Shown here: one piece after another, positions 9,128-18,395 of the stretch | Position numbering within the stretch: the first letter of the stretch is position 1 | Layout: each line of letters starts with the position of its first letter | Assembly: GCA_964215955.1 (NCBI GenBank) | Contig: CAXPDR010000029.1 | Location: 12,922-76,921 of the forward strand | DNA: 64,000 bases | From: GCA-2706205 sp964215955 | GTDB lineage: Bacteria; Bdellovibrionota; Bacteriovoracia; Bacteriovoracales; Bacteriovoracaceae | Reading direction: 5' to 3' | Made by a program: the position numbers and the translations under genes | Notes under the pieces: generated by a model | Database searches by the model: none | Told to the model about the DNA's origin: nothing | What the model saw: only the letters and a program-made list of their open reading frames with translations

Positions 9128-9320
9128 AATGAGTTTAAAGACAAAGTCTGGAAGCGAATGATTATATAACTTAATAACAATTGTTTGAAAGAGCTTCCAA
9201 TTAATCTGGATTAGGGTGAATTATTGTTTAAATCTAATACTGATATACTAACGCCTTCTAGCAAATATCCTTATGAAACAAATTATTGCTTCAGTTGTTT
9301 ATTTTAACTTTAAACTCATT
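9128..9320 (-). repeat. Structured repeat element, copy 1 (193 bp, terminal inverted repeats)
   Basis: It lies between the convergent metG and the gene ending at 9354. The ends are perfect 13-bp inverted repeats: AATGAGTTTAAAG at 9128-9140 against CTTTAAACTCATT at 9308-9320. An inner 7-bp pair, TGGAAGC (9149-9155) with GCTTCCA (9193-9199), could form a hairpin. Read on the minus strand it shares four exact blocks with the element at 38376..38579: 9300-9287 (14 nt), 9261-9248 (14), 9200-9189 (12) and 9154-9135 (20). Gaps between blocks are 25, 47 and 34 nt here against 26, 50 and 34 there. No coding capacity is seen. It is either a structured RNA or a miniature mobile repeat; orientation is assigned by copy 2. 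Confidence 0.8.
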
Positions 9321-9353
9321 AACAACATCAAAAACTGTGAGATAAATTTAGCC

Positions 9354-9947
9354 TTATTCTTCCTTGTGATAAAGGTATTGGTTTCCTTTGATATTTAAGG
9401 ATTGCTTAAATTCATGGCGGGTTCTATTCCAGGTATGAACGACATGGCCGGTTTCTGAATCAATATAGGCTTCAAAGCTAAATGGCTTTCCAGCTTGATT
9501 TTTGAAACTTACTAGGACGTGTTCAAGATGTTTACCAACATTATCACTTACTTTGATCACAGATCTTTTTAATTCAACCTTAAAGTCTTTAACTTGATTG
9601 TTAGGAATGAGTTTAAAGAAGTTTTTTTGATATTTTTCTTTCCAATCATCATTTACCGAATTTGCAAGATAAAGGTCTTTTAAATTTTGAACTTTTCCTA
9701 AATAGATTCTTTTATTTTCTTTTTTTATTTGAACCGGGATATTTGGTACTGAGGCAATTTTTCTTGAAGCTGGTTTAACCGGATCAATATTTTCATTCTT
9801 GGTGACCACTGAACTAGAATCTTTTTTTTCTTTTACTTCATTTTTAGCAGTGTTCATCTTCTTTGAAGAAGGATTAACCAGGAGAAAAGTGCTAACTCCT
9901 ATGATTAAGCTTAAAACGATAAAAATTTCTTTCTTCTTATTTTTCAT
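9354..9947 (-). CDS. Membrane-anchored PepSY-like small protein
   Basis: A 197-residue protein with an N-terminal anchor (about residues 7-25) and a Lys/Ser-rich linker. The C-terminal ~80 residues include EAYIDSETGHVVHTWN, resembling the strand-turn-strand ending of PepSY-type domains (fvDaeTGeVl). PepSY domains occur in the propeptides of thermolysin-family proteases and can act as inhibitors or chaperones. The ATG is 1 nt after the stop of the upstream metallopeptidase (TAAAATG), so the two are translationally coupled. That context makes a role in folding or restraining the protease attractive, but this is inference from a weak motif. It is the last gene of the operon starting at 15736. 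Confidence 0.6.
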   Translation of the reverse strand: MKNKKKEIFIVLSLIIGVSTFLLVNPSSKKMNTAKNEVKEKKDSSSVVTKNENIDPVKPASRKIASVPNIPVQIKKENKRIYLGKVQNLKDLYLANSVNDDWKEKYQKNFFKLIPNNQVKDFKVELKRSVIKVSDNVGKHLEHVLVSFKNQAGKPFSFEAYIDSETGHVVHTWNRTRHEFKQSLNIKGNQYLYHKEE

Positions 9948-9948
9948 T

Positions 9949-12675
9949 TTAATCTAAAACCGTAAATTGAAGGTTAATCACTTTGTATGGCTCATGTCCA
10001 ATATACTCATAATCACTAAAGTCTTTTATATCTCCAGCTGATGCTCCTGCTGGAATATTATCAAAACAATCACTACAGTTAGAAAATCTCACTCTAAAGC
10101 GGCAATTAAACTTTGTTCCTGGTTCAATCCATTTATTGACTTCCATTACTACGAGATGGCCAGAATCAAATGCAAAACCATCTTTATTCGCCTGATAAGT
10201 TTCAGACCATGTTTGTTGAGGATCAATTTTACCTAAGACACCCTGTGAAGCTCCTGGTAAAAATCTCATAAGGCATTCATTAGGATTAAAATCATCTCCT
10301 GATTTAGAAGGATTATTTAAACAGTCTGAATCTTCAAGTCCAATAGAGTAGTTTCTAAAAAAGTCTTGAGAAACCCATTTGGTTTCATTTTCATCACTGT
10401 ATTGCACGAGACAAATAGGTTGGGGGGCATCTAAATCATATTTTGGAAATACTTTATCTACACCGTCTGTTTCGGATTTATCTAATTTCTTATTTGTTTT
10501 TGAAATTGTGGCACAATTTCCAGGAGTACTGGTACTAGAATCAGTAACTCCACCTTCGGATGAACTTGGAAAACCATCAACCATACATGGAACATGGGTT
10601 GCAACTCCACCAGTTATATCTCCGTTACTAAGTGCCGTTTTATTGCTCATTTTATTAGTATAAGTATTGGATGTACTCGTAAGTTTCATATGATCCCAGT
10701 CATTGGCCAGAAACTGAACCCCACCCATTGGAGAGTTCGAGTTATTAAATAGATTGAGTGAAACCGCTACAACTTCACCTGGGCTAATTTTTACATTTCC
10801 ATTATTATATTCTGTTCCTGCAATGCCTTCCGTTGGACTTACTCTTTTTCCTTGGAAGGTTAGGTTGGTAAGTATGTTCTTCATATCGTTTTGACCATCG
10901 ATAACAAAGGCAACAGCTTCCTCATCTAATTTTATAAAATCTTTAGAAATAAGAACTGATTGTTTACGATTATTTTCGTTTACAGCGGTGTTTAAAGGAA
11001 TAGATTTGAGATATTTATTATTGAAAATATATCTATTATTATAAGCACTGTAGTAGGTGAGCGCGTTTGTATCAAGGTCTAATCCATTTCCTCTATCTTC
11101 ATATGATCTAAATAGGAGTAATCCATAATCATCTAAAAGCTTCTCTGATGAATCAACACTAAATTCAGGGCATAAATTATTTGATATATGGTAAATTATA
11201 TTTTTACCAAAAATTCTAAAAAATCTTCGAAAGTTTGGAGGATTTACGACTTGAGTCCATAAAAAAGATTCGTCAGGATTTAAATTAGTAAAAAATAAAT
11301 TCGCTAGTCCTGTATTGCTAGGATAAGTGTATTCAGAGAAGTAGTCAGAGCCCTTAGCGGTTAAGTCGCCAATCTCTGCTAGGGTTTCAGACAAAAGTAA
11401 AACGACATAATCAGTTGTTCTTTTATGGATATAATTTTTATCTGAACTTTCAAAAGAGCATCTATTTTTAAACTCTTTCGTTAGAGCGACAAGATAATGA
11501 GAAATAGTTCCTGAAGCGTAGTGAACATCTTCAACTGGCACTAAAGGGTTACCTGGGTCATAATGAACGTGTTGTGGATAAGATAGTCTTTGCCCAGATG
11601 CTTCAGCTACATCTATTGAATGCTCTTCTTCACTTTCAGAAAGAGGACGATACTTAGTAATTGTAGAGTCTCCATTTTCATCTTTTGAAAGAGTTCTTAG
11701 CTTATAGAAAGCAAATTCTCCAAAGCTTGTTCTGTTATTCATATAATATGCAAAATAATCTGCGATTCCTTCGTTTATAGCTCCGGCTTCATCATAATAA
11801 ATTTCCCCAAGGTCGGACTCATAATCATGGGCCGAGCTATAAGGAAGTGAGGTTCCAGGATCAATACCTTTGGTTACATTTCTTTGGTTCATCATGGTTT
11901 TGACAAAAACATGTCCCATTTCATGATAAATAATACTTGGATCTTGAACCATTCTAAATCCAGCTGTGTCATAACCAAAACAAAGTATGTCTTCAGCAGG
12001 ACTGAAATAGGCATTATATTCCAAATAACATTTTGAATAAGCCTTAAGAGTTTTTTGAATTCCTTTATCTTGAATCAAAATAGAACCAGTATCTAAAAAG
12101 TTCCACTTAGTTGCTGGTGGAATAGCCAATTCATCTTTATCAAGGTGAACAGATTTATGGACAAAACTCATTGTATCTAGGAAACGATTGAGCATTGTAT
12201 TTAAATGATAAAAAGTATTTACCTGGTAGAATTCGTCCGAATTTTTATCAAAAACCCAAGACTCATTTTGATTTTGTAGGAGAGTGGTTGATGCATTATC
12301 ATCGTTAAGTACCGCCAGACATTCATCATCTGTTACAGAAGTTTTTAAACTTGATTCAGATGGATTAAAAATATTTGGAAAGTATTGCTTTACTTCACAA
12401 TCAGAGTGAAGGGCAGCATTGTCTGTGATAAATTGTGGTTCTAAAAAACCTGAGAAGTTTGTACTTGTGGTGTATTTACCTTTCATGGCGATAATATTGT
12501 CGGGATAAATAAGTCCTTGATTAGTACCAGCATAAACATTAGCATCTGATCTTCTTACCGATTCAGTTTGTGTGTTTTTTAAAATGTCAGTACAGGCACT
12601 ACTAAGAAGAGCAATAGAACTCAAAAGAGCTATGTTTTTGTACTGTGAATATAGTTTATTTAAACTCTTTTTCAA
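9949..12675 (-). CDS. Lipoprotein zinc metallopeptidase (gluzincin-like)
   Basis: A 908-residue lipoprotein; the signal ends in LSSAC (Cys28). The zinc-binding HEMGH motif lies at residues 251-255, with the downstream glutamate in INEGIADYF (Glu302). This HExxH plus [N/G]E-x-x-[AS]D arrangement matches thermolysin/fungalysin-type (M4/M36-like) peptidases. The ~500 residues after the catalytic part are Cys-poor beta-rich sequence and end with a Cys-containing segment (CRFRVRFSNCSDCF). Family assignment below clan level is uncertain. The start is TTG with AAGGA 6 nt upstream. It lies 13 nt after the 1015-residue gene and is followed by the coupled PepSY-like gene. The operon's sigma-28 promoter suggests expression with motility genes (inference). 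Confidence 0.75.
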   Translation of the reverse strand: MKKSLNKLYSQYKNIALLSSIALLSSACTDILKNTQTESVRRSDANVYAGTNQGLIYPDNIIAMKGKYTTSTNFSGFLEPQFITDNAALHSDCEVKQYFPNIFNPSESSLKTSVTDDECLAVLNDDNASTTLLQNQNESWVFDKNSDEFYQVNTFYHLNTMLNRFLDTMSFVHKSVHLDKDELAIPPATKWNFLDTGSILIQDKGIQKTLKAYSKCYLEYNAYFSPAEDILCFGYDTAGFRMVQDPSIIYHEMGHVFVKTMMNQRNVTKGIDPGTSLPYSSAHDYESDLGEIYYDEAGAINEGIADYFAYYMNNRTSFGEFAFYKLRTLSKDENGDSTITKYRPLSESEEEHSIDVAEASGQRLSYPQHVHYDPGNPLVPVEDVHYASGTISHYLVALTKEFKNRCSFESSDKNYIHKRTTDYVVLLLSETLAEIGDLTAKGSDYFSEYTYPSNTGLANLFFTNLNPDESFLWTQVVNPPNFRRFFRIFGKNIIYHISNNLCPEFSVDSSEKLLDDYGLLLFRSYEDRGNGLDLDTNALTYYSAYNNRYIFNNKYLKSIPLNTAVNENNRKQSVLISKDFIKLDEEAVAFVIDGQNDMKNILTNLTFQGKRVSPTEGIAGTEYNNGNVKISPGEVVAVSLNLFNNSNSPMGGVQFLANDWDHMKLTSTSNTYTNKMSNKTALSNGDITGGVATHVPCMVDGFPSSSEGGVTDSSTSTPGNCATISKTNKKLDKSETDGVDKVFPKYDLDAPQPICLVQYSDENETKWVSQDFFRNYSIGLEDSDCLNNPSKSGDDFNPNECLMRFLPGASQGVLGKIDPQQTWSETYQANKDGFAFDSGHLVVMEVNKWIEPGTKFNCRFRVRFSNCSDCFDNIPAGASAGDIKDFSDYEYIGHEPYKVINLQFTVLD

Positions 12676-12688
12676 ACTCTATCCTTGT

Positions 12689-15600
12689 TTATTGGCTCAG
12701 TCCCATAGACTGTCCCCAAACATTTCCTAGTTGTTGGAAAGTTGCTCCGTAAATATCCTTACCAACACCGTTGGCATTTACGCTATTACAAACGGCGACA
12801 GAAATTTGTCCTGCACGTTCTCTTTGTTTTTTACAATTATAAGCAGCAGCATAGGCTTTAAGCTGTTCTTCATATTTTTCTAAGAGATCATCGTAATTAT
12901 TTGGTTTAGCACTACATTCACTCATACCAAGCTCTTTTAGAAGATTTTTGTTTATAAAACTTGAGTAGTTACTTGCAGTTACTTCGGTCACTGAGTCTTT
13001 ATTTTCTGTGGTACATTTAACAAAATTAGGTTTATCGTAACAAATTTTTTGAGTATCAATGGCTTCTTTAATTTTTTCTTCATCACAAAACTTTCCATCA
13101 AGTTTTGCAAGTTCTTCATATTTATTACAAGTTTTTTCACCACTTTCAAATAGTTCTTTTGCGCTACTATTGTTACAAAAGCTTTCTGCGGATATATATT
13201 GAGATTTCTCACCTTTCATTAAAGGTAGAGTATCATCAGAAATTTCACATTTTGAATCCCATGATCTAATTTGGGCTATGGCAGCCTTATCCTGGGCGGA
13301 GGCATTTGGATTCATAGGATTAGCCGCCGCTAGTTGAATGACTTTTCCAAGTTCTGTTGCTAGTTCTTCCGTATCGACTTTGTCAGGATCTACGTTAAAG
13401 GCCTGAAGACTTCCACAAGCTCTATTTAGATTTTCATTCATTTCACTTTCTTGTTGTGCCTGCTGAGATTGAGCTTCGGCGACACCATTTAAGGCTTGAT
13501 TACAATCTGCGATGACTCCTTTCCAGTATGATTTATTGTTCTTGTAATTATTTAAATAAGTTGCTTTTTGTGCTGCAACTGAACCACCTTTTCCATTAGA
13601 ACCAAAGTACTCACTTCTTTGTTTGGCCATGGCCTTAATCATTTCATTACTATCACTAACTAGTGCGTTAAGATAAGCTTCTGGATCTTCCATCATTAAG
13701 CTCTCATCAATTCCTTTTAAATAGCTTTTCTTACTAAGCTGAAACTTAAGGTGTGGTGTTCTAAAAATTCCCCCAAGATCCATTTGAGCATCGATAGATC
13801 TTGATTGTCTTTCTAATTCCATATTTAGAGCATTCATTTCAGATTTTAAATCTTTTACTAACTTTTTGACTTCAGTGTTATAGGCATTGGTTGCATTATA
13901 CTGCTCTGTTTTTACCGCTGTGAAAACCGAATTAACTTGAGAATAACAGGCCTTCATATTAGAAGCACATTTGGTAGCAGTTCTTAAACAAAAATTTTGG
14001 CCATTAATATTTAAGGCTCCATCACAACTTTTACTAGCAACACCTGTCGTTGTATCCCAGTTACAAGTTTTTAATTCTTCTTTTATTGTTGAGTTTAATG
14101 AAGAAGCTGCAACTTTTCGAAGATTAGTCATTTCCATAGAGTATTTTTTTAATTCATTTACTGCTTGAGCCTGAGAATAACCACTTGGATTTGAAGGATT
14201 TCTGGAGTTGAATTTTCTCTCACATTGATCCTTAAAAATACTTAAGTAACTAGATGCACGCATCGGAACTGATGCTGGAATAGTTTTATTTTCAAGAATT
14301 ATTGATTGATTTGGAATAAAAACATAATTTTTAAATCTTTCCTTAGCTTCTTCTTTCTCGACAGCTTTAATCATATCGTCAATTGTTCCGCCGCTTGCTA
14401 AAGCTCTAGAGATGATCCCAGCATAGGCATTGTCCTGACCTTTTAAGTTTATTCTTGGGTTTTTAAATTGTCTTGAGAACTTTTCAATTCCACCCATCTT
14501 TTTAGTAATATAGTCACCAGTAAGACAAGCATTTTTTTGATCGAGTTCATATTGATCTAATTTCTTTAAAAGGTCTTTGTATGAAGTAGGGTTATCTTTT
14601 TTCTGTACACTTGCTAGGTATCTTCCTAGGGTATTTGACGAATCAGAACCACTAGTGACTTCAGCTATATTATATTGAGTCATAAGCTTTTGTTGTTTGG
14701 ACTTTTGTTCTGACTCAAAGTTTTTCAAAATTTGAGCAAGAGCTGGGTTTTTCTTTGGAAATAATTTTCCTCTGTAAACCACGCCGTCTTTGTCAGGTGA
14801 GATGGAGTTTCTATTACTCATATCTGAGGTGATATTATTCGCTAGTTGATCAATCTCTTTTTCGATTTGTTTACTTCGAGTCAAAAGGGATTGACCTGAC
14901 ATTCCTCTCGAATTGTCATTTATTTTATTGTACATATTATCTTGAATTGACCTAAGTCCACCGCTTTTTCCAAGTTTTTGAAGTTCCGCACCATCGGTTA
15001 AAGAACCACATGTATTATTAGGATCTTTGTTGCCTAAAAGTAGTTGGGAGAATTTTCCATCTTTGTGGTATTTATCAAAATCTTTTCCACCATCCAGTAG
15101 GGCACTAGTCGCTTTAACTGTGGCCACTATTGGTTCAGCTTTGACTTGAAAATCATCTAGTAGCTTTTTTAAGTTTTTTTGGTAAGCACGAATTTGTTCT
15201 TCTCTCGCTAGGAGTTGTGTGTTTGCATTTTTAATGGCCTCATCATAACAAGTTAATCCTTGAGAGGTTTTTGTTTCGTGACCTTTTGTGGTGTAGTTTT
15301 CCAGTTCATTAAGGTTTTCTTCAGCGAGCTCCATAAGAGCGGCGGCATAACCACCTGCAAGTTGTTGGTGATCTGTATTGCTACATTTCATTCCATCAGA
15401 AAGGGAGTTTGGTCTGGCCGGTAAAACGATACAACCTCTAAACACTCCTGGTACTTGTTGGGGGTCTACAATTTGACCTGCTAGACTTACATGAGATCTT
15501 AAACTTTCTTTGTATTGATTAATATTCCCATTATTGGCCGTTTGCATATAGCCTGATACACCTGCAGTTAGGGCATTAGTGAAATAACCTAGGTATCTGG

Positions 15601-15736
15601 CACCAGTTGTCCACATCGATTCTTTTCTAGAAACATCTTGTTGTGCTTGCCCATAGGCTAACGGTCCAAGACATAGCTCAAAAATAATGAGTAAGTTTAA
15701 AACTTGAAAAATACTTTTTAATTTTGCTCTAAGCAT
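12689..15736 (-). CDS. Large secreted coiled-coil/Cys-containing protein, unknown
   Basis: A 1015-residue protein with a signal peptide (about residues 1-30, LLIIFELCLGPLAYG) but no clear lipobox. I do not recognise a family. The mature part is rich in Gln, Asn and Lys with long helical stretches (for example about residues 160-400 and 600-800), plus roughly two dozen scattered cysteines that could form disulphides. AAGGGA lies 6 nt before the ATG. It is the first gene of the operon with the metallopeptidase and PepSY-like protein, transcribed from the sigma-28-type promoter at 15764-15790. A periplasmic or cell-surface location is likely; function is unknown. Confidence 0.75.
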   Translation of the reverse strand: MLRAKLKSIFQVLNLLIIFELCLGPLAYGQAQQDVSRKESMWTTGARYLGYFTNALTAGVSGYMQTANNGNINQYKESLRSHVSLAGQIVDPQQVPGVFRGCIVLPARPNSLSDGMKCSNTDHQQLAGGYAAALMELAEENLNELENYTTKGHETKTSQGLTCYDEAIKNANTQLLAREEQIRAYQKNLKKLLDDFQVKAEPIVATVKATSALLDGGKDFDKYHKDGKFSQLLLGNKDPNNTCGSLTDGAELQKLGKSGGLRSIQDNMYNKINDNSRGMSGQSLLTRSKQIEKEIDQLANNITSDMSNRNSISPDKDGVVYRGKLFPKKNPALAQILKNFESEQKSKQQKLMTQYNIAEVTSGSDSSNTLGRYLASVQKKDNPTSYKDLLKKLDQYELDQKNACLTGDYITKKMGGIEKFSRQFKNPRINLKGQDNAYAGIISRALASGGTIDDMIKAVEKEEAKERFKNYVFIPNQSIILENKTIPASVPMRASSYLSIFKDQCERKFNSRNPSNPSGYSQAQAVNELKKYSMEMTNLRKVAASSLNSTIKEELKTCNWDTTTGVASKSCDGALNINGQNFCLRTATKCASNMKACYSQVNSVFTAVKTEQYNATNAYNTEVKKLVKDLKSEMNALNMELERQSRSIDAQMDLGGIFRTPHLKFQLSKKSYLKGIDESLMMEDPEAYLNALVSDSNEMIKAMAKQRSEYFGSNGKGGSVAAQKATYLNNYKNNKSYWKGVIADCNQALNGVAEAQSQQAQQESEMNENLNRACGSLQAFNVDPDKVDTEELATELGKVIQLAAANPMNPNASAQDKAAIAQIRSWDSKCEISDDTLPLMKGEKSQYISAESFCNNSSAKELFESGEKTCNKYEELAKLDGKFCDEEKIKEAIDTQKICYDKPNFVKCTTENKDSVTEVTASNYSSFINKNLLKELGMSECSAKPNNYDDLLEKYEEQLKAYAAAYNCKKQRERAGQISVAVCNSVNANGVGKDIYGATFQQLGNVWGQSMGLSQ

Positions 15737-15763
15737 TCATTATCCCTTTACAATCTCTTAGAC

Positions 15764-15790
15764 TTATCGGCTCTAACTGGGTGAAATTTA
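15764..15790 (-). promoter_or_regulatory. Sigma-28 (FliA-type) promoter of the metallopeptidase operon
   Basis: On the minus strand: TAAATTTC at 15790-15783, 11 nt, then a perfect GCCGATAA at 15771-15764. Predicted transcription starts near 15757, giving a ~20-nt leader that contains the AAGGGA ribosome site. This is as close to the sigma-28 consensus as the site at 3602. Confidence 0.8.
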
Positions 15791-15944
15791 ACATTTAGCT
15801 AAATAAATCTTTCTTCTTTTATTATAAATTCTGGACTCAATTACTCAAAATTAACCAAGATTTGTCCATCGAACACTTGGCATTTTGTGTCAATTAGTTA
15901 AACTAAATATATGGAATTATTTGATTTTTTATTAAAGGCACATA

Positions 15945-18395
15945 GTGTTTAAGAATATTATAAAAAATAAGAAGCTGGCTGAAAATAATGGCAGTGAGGA
16001 TTCTAACCCATTGAAAAATGATGGGCTCGATCAAGTTGCGTATATTACAATAACTCATGGTTCTAGTAGTTTATCTCACGAAATAGGGAATAAATTAACT
16101 ATTGGCTCTGAGATTGGTGAGTTCATTTGTAAGTTCGATGGAATTGCCAGTAGACATTGTACTATCTTAAAAAATAATGAAGTCTTTTGCTTTATAGATC
16201 ATGGAAGCGAGGAAGGAACTTTTTTAGATGGAAAACGTTTAGATGCTGGTAAAACTATTTTCTATTCAGAAGGAGATAGTATTAAATTTGGACCTAATAG
16301 GGCCATGATTGAATACAAATCAGTACCTGCTGATGATGCTTTAAAATTAGATGAGTTTGAGGGTGAAGAATTTTCTGGAGAAATGGAAGAGCTACCAGCT
16401 ACGCCGGTTGGAGAGAGTACAGTTGTACGAAACTTCAAAGAGCTTAGCCATATGTTGGAAGAGGCTGAAGCAGCTGAAACAAAAGAGGAGAGTGTATCAG
16501 ATGATCCAGTTTTCAATAAGGCTGAAGGTTCTGATGGAACATTCAATCTTGATGAAGCTTTAAATCAAAAAGAAAATCCTAAAAAAATAGATTTTGAGAA
16601 TTATCGTCCTGATCTTTCAAATGTTGATGTTGAAGAGTTAGAAGTTGATGAAAGCATTTTGCAAGAAAGATTAAAGAAAACTTCAAAGCTCAGTAAGGTA
16701 AAAAGTAATAGTAAAACTAAAACCCGAAAAGGACTTAATAAGCCTATTCCTAGAAATAAAAAAGGTAAGAAGTTTAAATCGGTTGTGGTACCTGCAGCTA
16801 ATACTCTTCAAAGATTAATGGCCATTGTTATTGATTCATTAGTGGCCTTATCTATTTATAATGTTTTTTATGTTTTCGTAGATTTTAAAAAGTTTTTTGA
16901 CGGCCTGCCTGGTTTATTTGGAATTATATTTAATCCAGTTTATGAGAATTTATTTAAAAATCATGTGGAGAAATATGTATTGTCAGATGCTCAAGTTGAA
17001 GGATTTATAACTTCGATTTTATTGCATCCAAGTTTGAATTTAATTCTTTCCTTTATTCTTTTTATATATCTTATAAGGTGGTCAACAACCATTATTTTGG
17101 GGACAAGTATTGGCCAGAGGCTTATTGGGTTAGGTAGTGAAGAAGGACCTCTTAAAAAACGTATAAATGGATTTTTAAGAGAACTTTTAGGGTTTTTCTT
17201 AGCACCATTTATTCTTTTTGATTTACCTGCTTTATTTGGAAAGAGAACTTTAAAAGAATTAGTTACAAGGACGAGGATTTCTACTCCTGGAGTCTTTGTC
17301 TCTATGTTCTTATCTATGATCTTGATTCCATTTCTTGGTATCTTATTTATGATTAGTCCCTTGATCAAAGGTTTAGAGACTTTGTCTCCAGTCATTACAA
17401 AGAAATCTCAATCTATTGGAAAACCATGGATGTATAAGGAACCTGTTTATGCCAGTAGTTTGAAAATCAAATATGAAGAATCATCCGAAATTGTCGATTT
17501 ACCATTTTTCGAGATAGAACTACGAGATAATAAGAGGTTTTTGACTTCAGGGATAACTTATTTAGATCTTAAAACAGGCTCCTATTTGAATTTAAAAAAA
17601 GTAAAAGAATTTTCCATGTTCTCTGTTTTAAAAGAATATATCGACTTAAATTATTTTAGTCGTTTTTTTGAGCCTTACCTGTATAAACGAATAAGGGAAA
17701 TGGGTTCAACTACAGACTCCTTTAAGCGTGTTAGTGATAAACTTTCTAAGTCTTTAATTGAAGATCTAAATGGAGTTTTTCTTAATGCTTATGAGTTGGA
17801 TGCAAGACGACTTGTTTCTCATATTGTAAGTGCTGGACCAATGTTGGCCGGTCATCGTGATTTTAGAGAGAAGTTGGATACAGTTTTAGAGAAACAGGTT
17901 AATTGGATAAGTGCTACTAAGCTTGGAGGAGTGTCGGGAATCTTGTTTGCTTTAAATATTCCAGAGGGAGAACAATACGCTTTTATCCCACACAGTGTTA
18001 GTAAATCAAGGGTTTATGTATTTTCTGAAGATCCGATGGACGCCAGATCTCAAAGACTATTTCATCCATTGAACTTTGCAGGTGATGGCAAAGATATCAT
18101 TGAATCTGCTACTGGCCAATTTATCGCTGGATTTAAAAAAGATATTAATTATGAAAATTTTGAAATCGCTCAAAAGGTATTTGAAAAATATTTTAATACG
18201 GCCAGGTACTTGATTGAAAAAAATAATATTAGCGGAGTCATTAATCTTCAAAATAATTTACAAAGACTACTTCAGATGTTGAAAGAAAATAAAAAAAGAA
18301 ATGTGAAGCTTTATTTAAACCTTAATGAACTTCAACAAGCTATTAAGAAACGTGATTACAACTACCTTCAGATTCAGAACACAAGGACTATTTAA
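15945..18395 (+). CDS. FHA-domain and RDD membrane protein
   Basis: An 816-residue protein. Residues ~30-125 form an FHA domain (IGSEIGEFICKF, SRHCTI, EEGTFLDGKRL), a phosphothreonine-binding module. An acidic linker and a Lys-rich stretch follow. From ~280 to 480 there is an RDD-type membrane domain with about four hydrophobic helices (NTLQRLMAIVIDSLVAL; GTSIGQRLIGL; GFLRELLGFFLAPFILFDL). The last 320 residues are soluble and unrecognised. An FHA domain joined to an RDD channel-like domain suggests signal-controlled membrane function, possibly downstream of a Ser/Thr kinase (inference). The start is GTG with AAAGG 8 nt upstream. Its TAA abuts the ATG of uppP, so the two are cotranscribed. 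Confidence 0.85.
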   Translation: MFKNIIKNKKLAENNGSEDSNPLKNDGLDQVAYITITHGSSSLSHEIGNKLTIGSEIGEFICKFDGIASRHCTILKNNEVFCFIDHGSEEGTFLDGKRLDAGKTIFYSEGDSIKFGPNRAMIEYKSVPADDALKLDEFEGEEFSGEMEELPATPVGESTVVRNFKELSHMLEEAEAAETKEESVSDDPVFNKAEGSDGTFNLDEALNQKENPKKIDFENYRPDLSNVDVEELEVDESILQERLKKTSKLSKVKSNSKTKTRKGLNKPIPRNKKGKKFKSVVVPAANTLQRLMAIVIDSLVALSIYNVFYVFVDFKKFFDGLPGLFGIIFNPVYENLFKNHVEKYVLSDAQVEGFITSILLHPSLNLILSFILFIYLIRWSTTIILGTSIGQRLIGLGSEEGPLKKRINGFLRELLGFFLAPFILFDLPALFGKRTLKELVTRTRISTPGVFVSMFLSMILIPFLGILFMISPLIKGLETLSPVITKKSQSIGKPWMYKEPVYASSLKIKYEESSEIVDLPFFEIELRDNKRFLTSGITYLDLKTGSYLNLKKVKEFSMFSVLKEYIDLNYFSRFFEPYLYKRIREMGSTTDSFKRVSDKLSKSLIEDLNGVFLNAYELDARRLVSHIVSAGPMLAGHRDFREKLDTVLEKQVNWISATKLGGVSGILFALNIPEGEQYAFIPHSVSKSRVYVFSEDPMDARSQRLFHPLNFAGDGKDIIESATGQFIAGFKKDINYENFEIAQKVFEKYFNTARYLIEKNNISGVINLQNNLQRLLQMLKENKKRNVKLYLNLNELQQAIKKRDYNYLQIQNTRTI

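Noticed and set aside
9248..9261. CTAACGCC in the repeat element as an integron attC-like core
   Set aside because: No matching partner core site, no integrase and no cassette arrangement; the block is explained by homology between the two copies.
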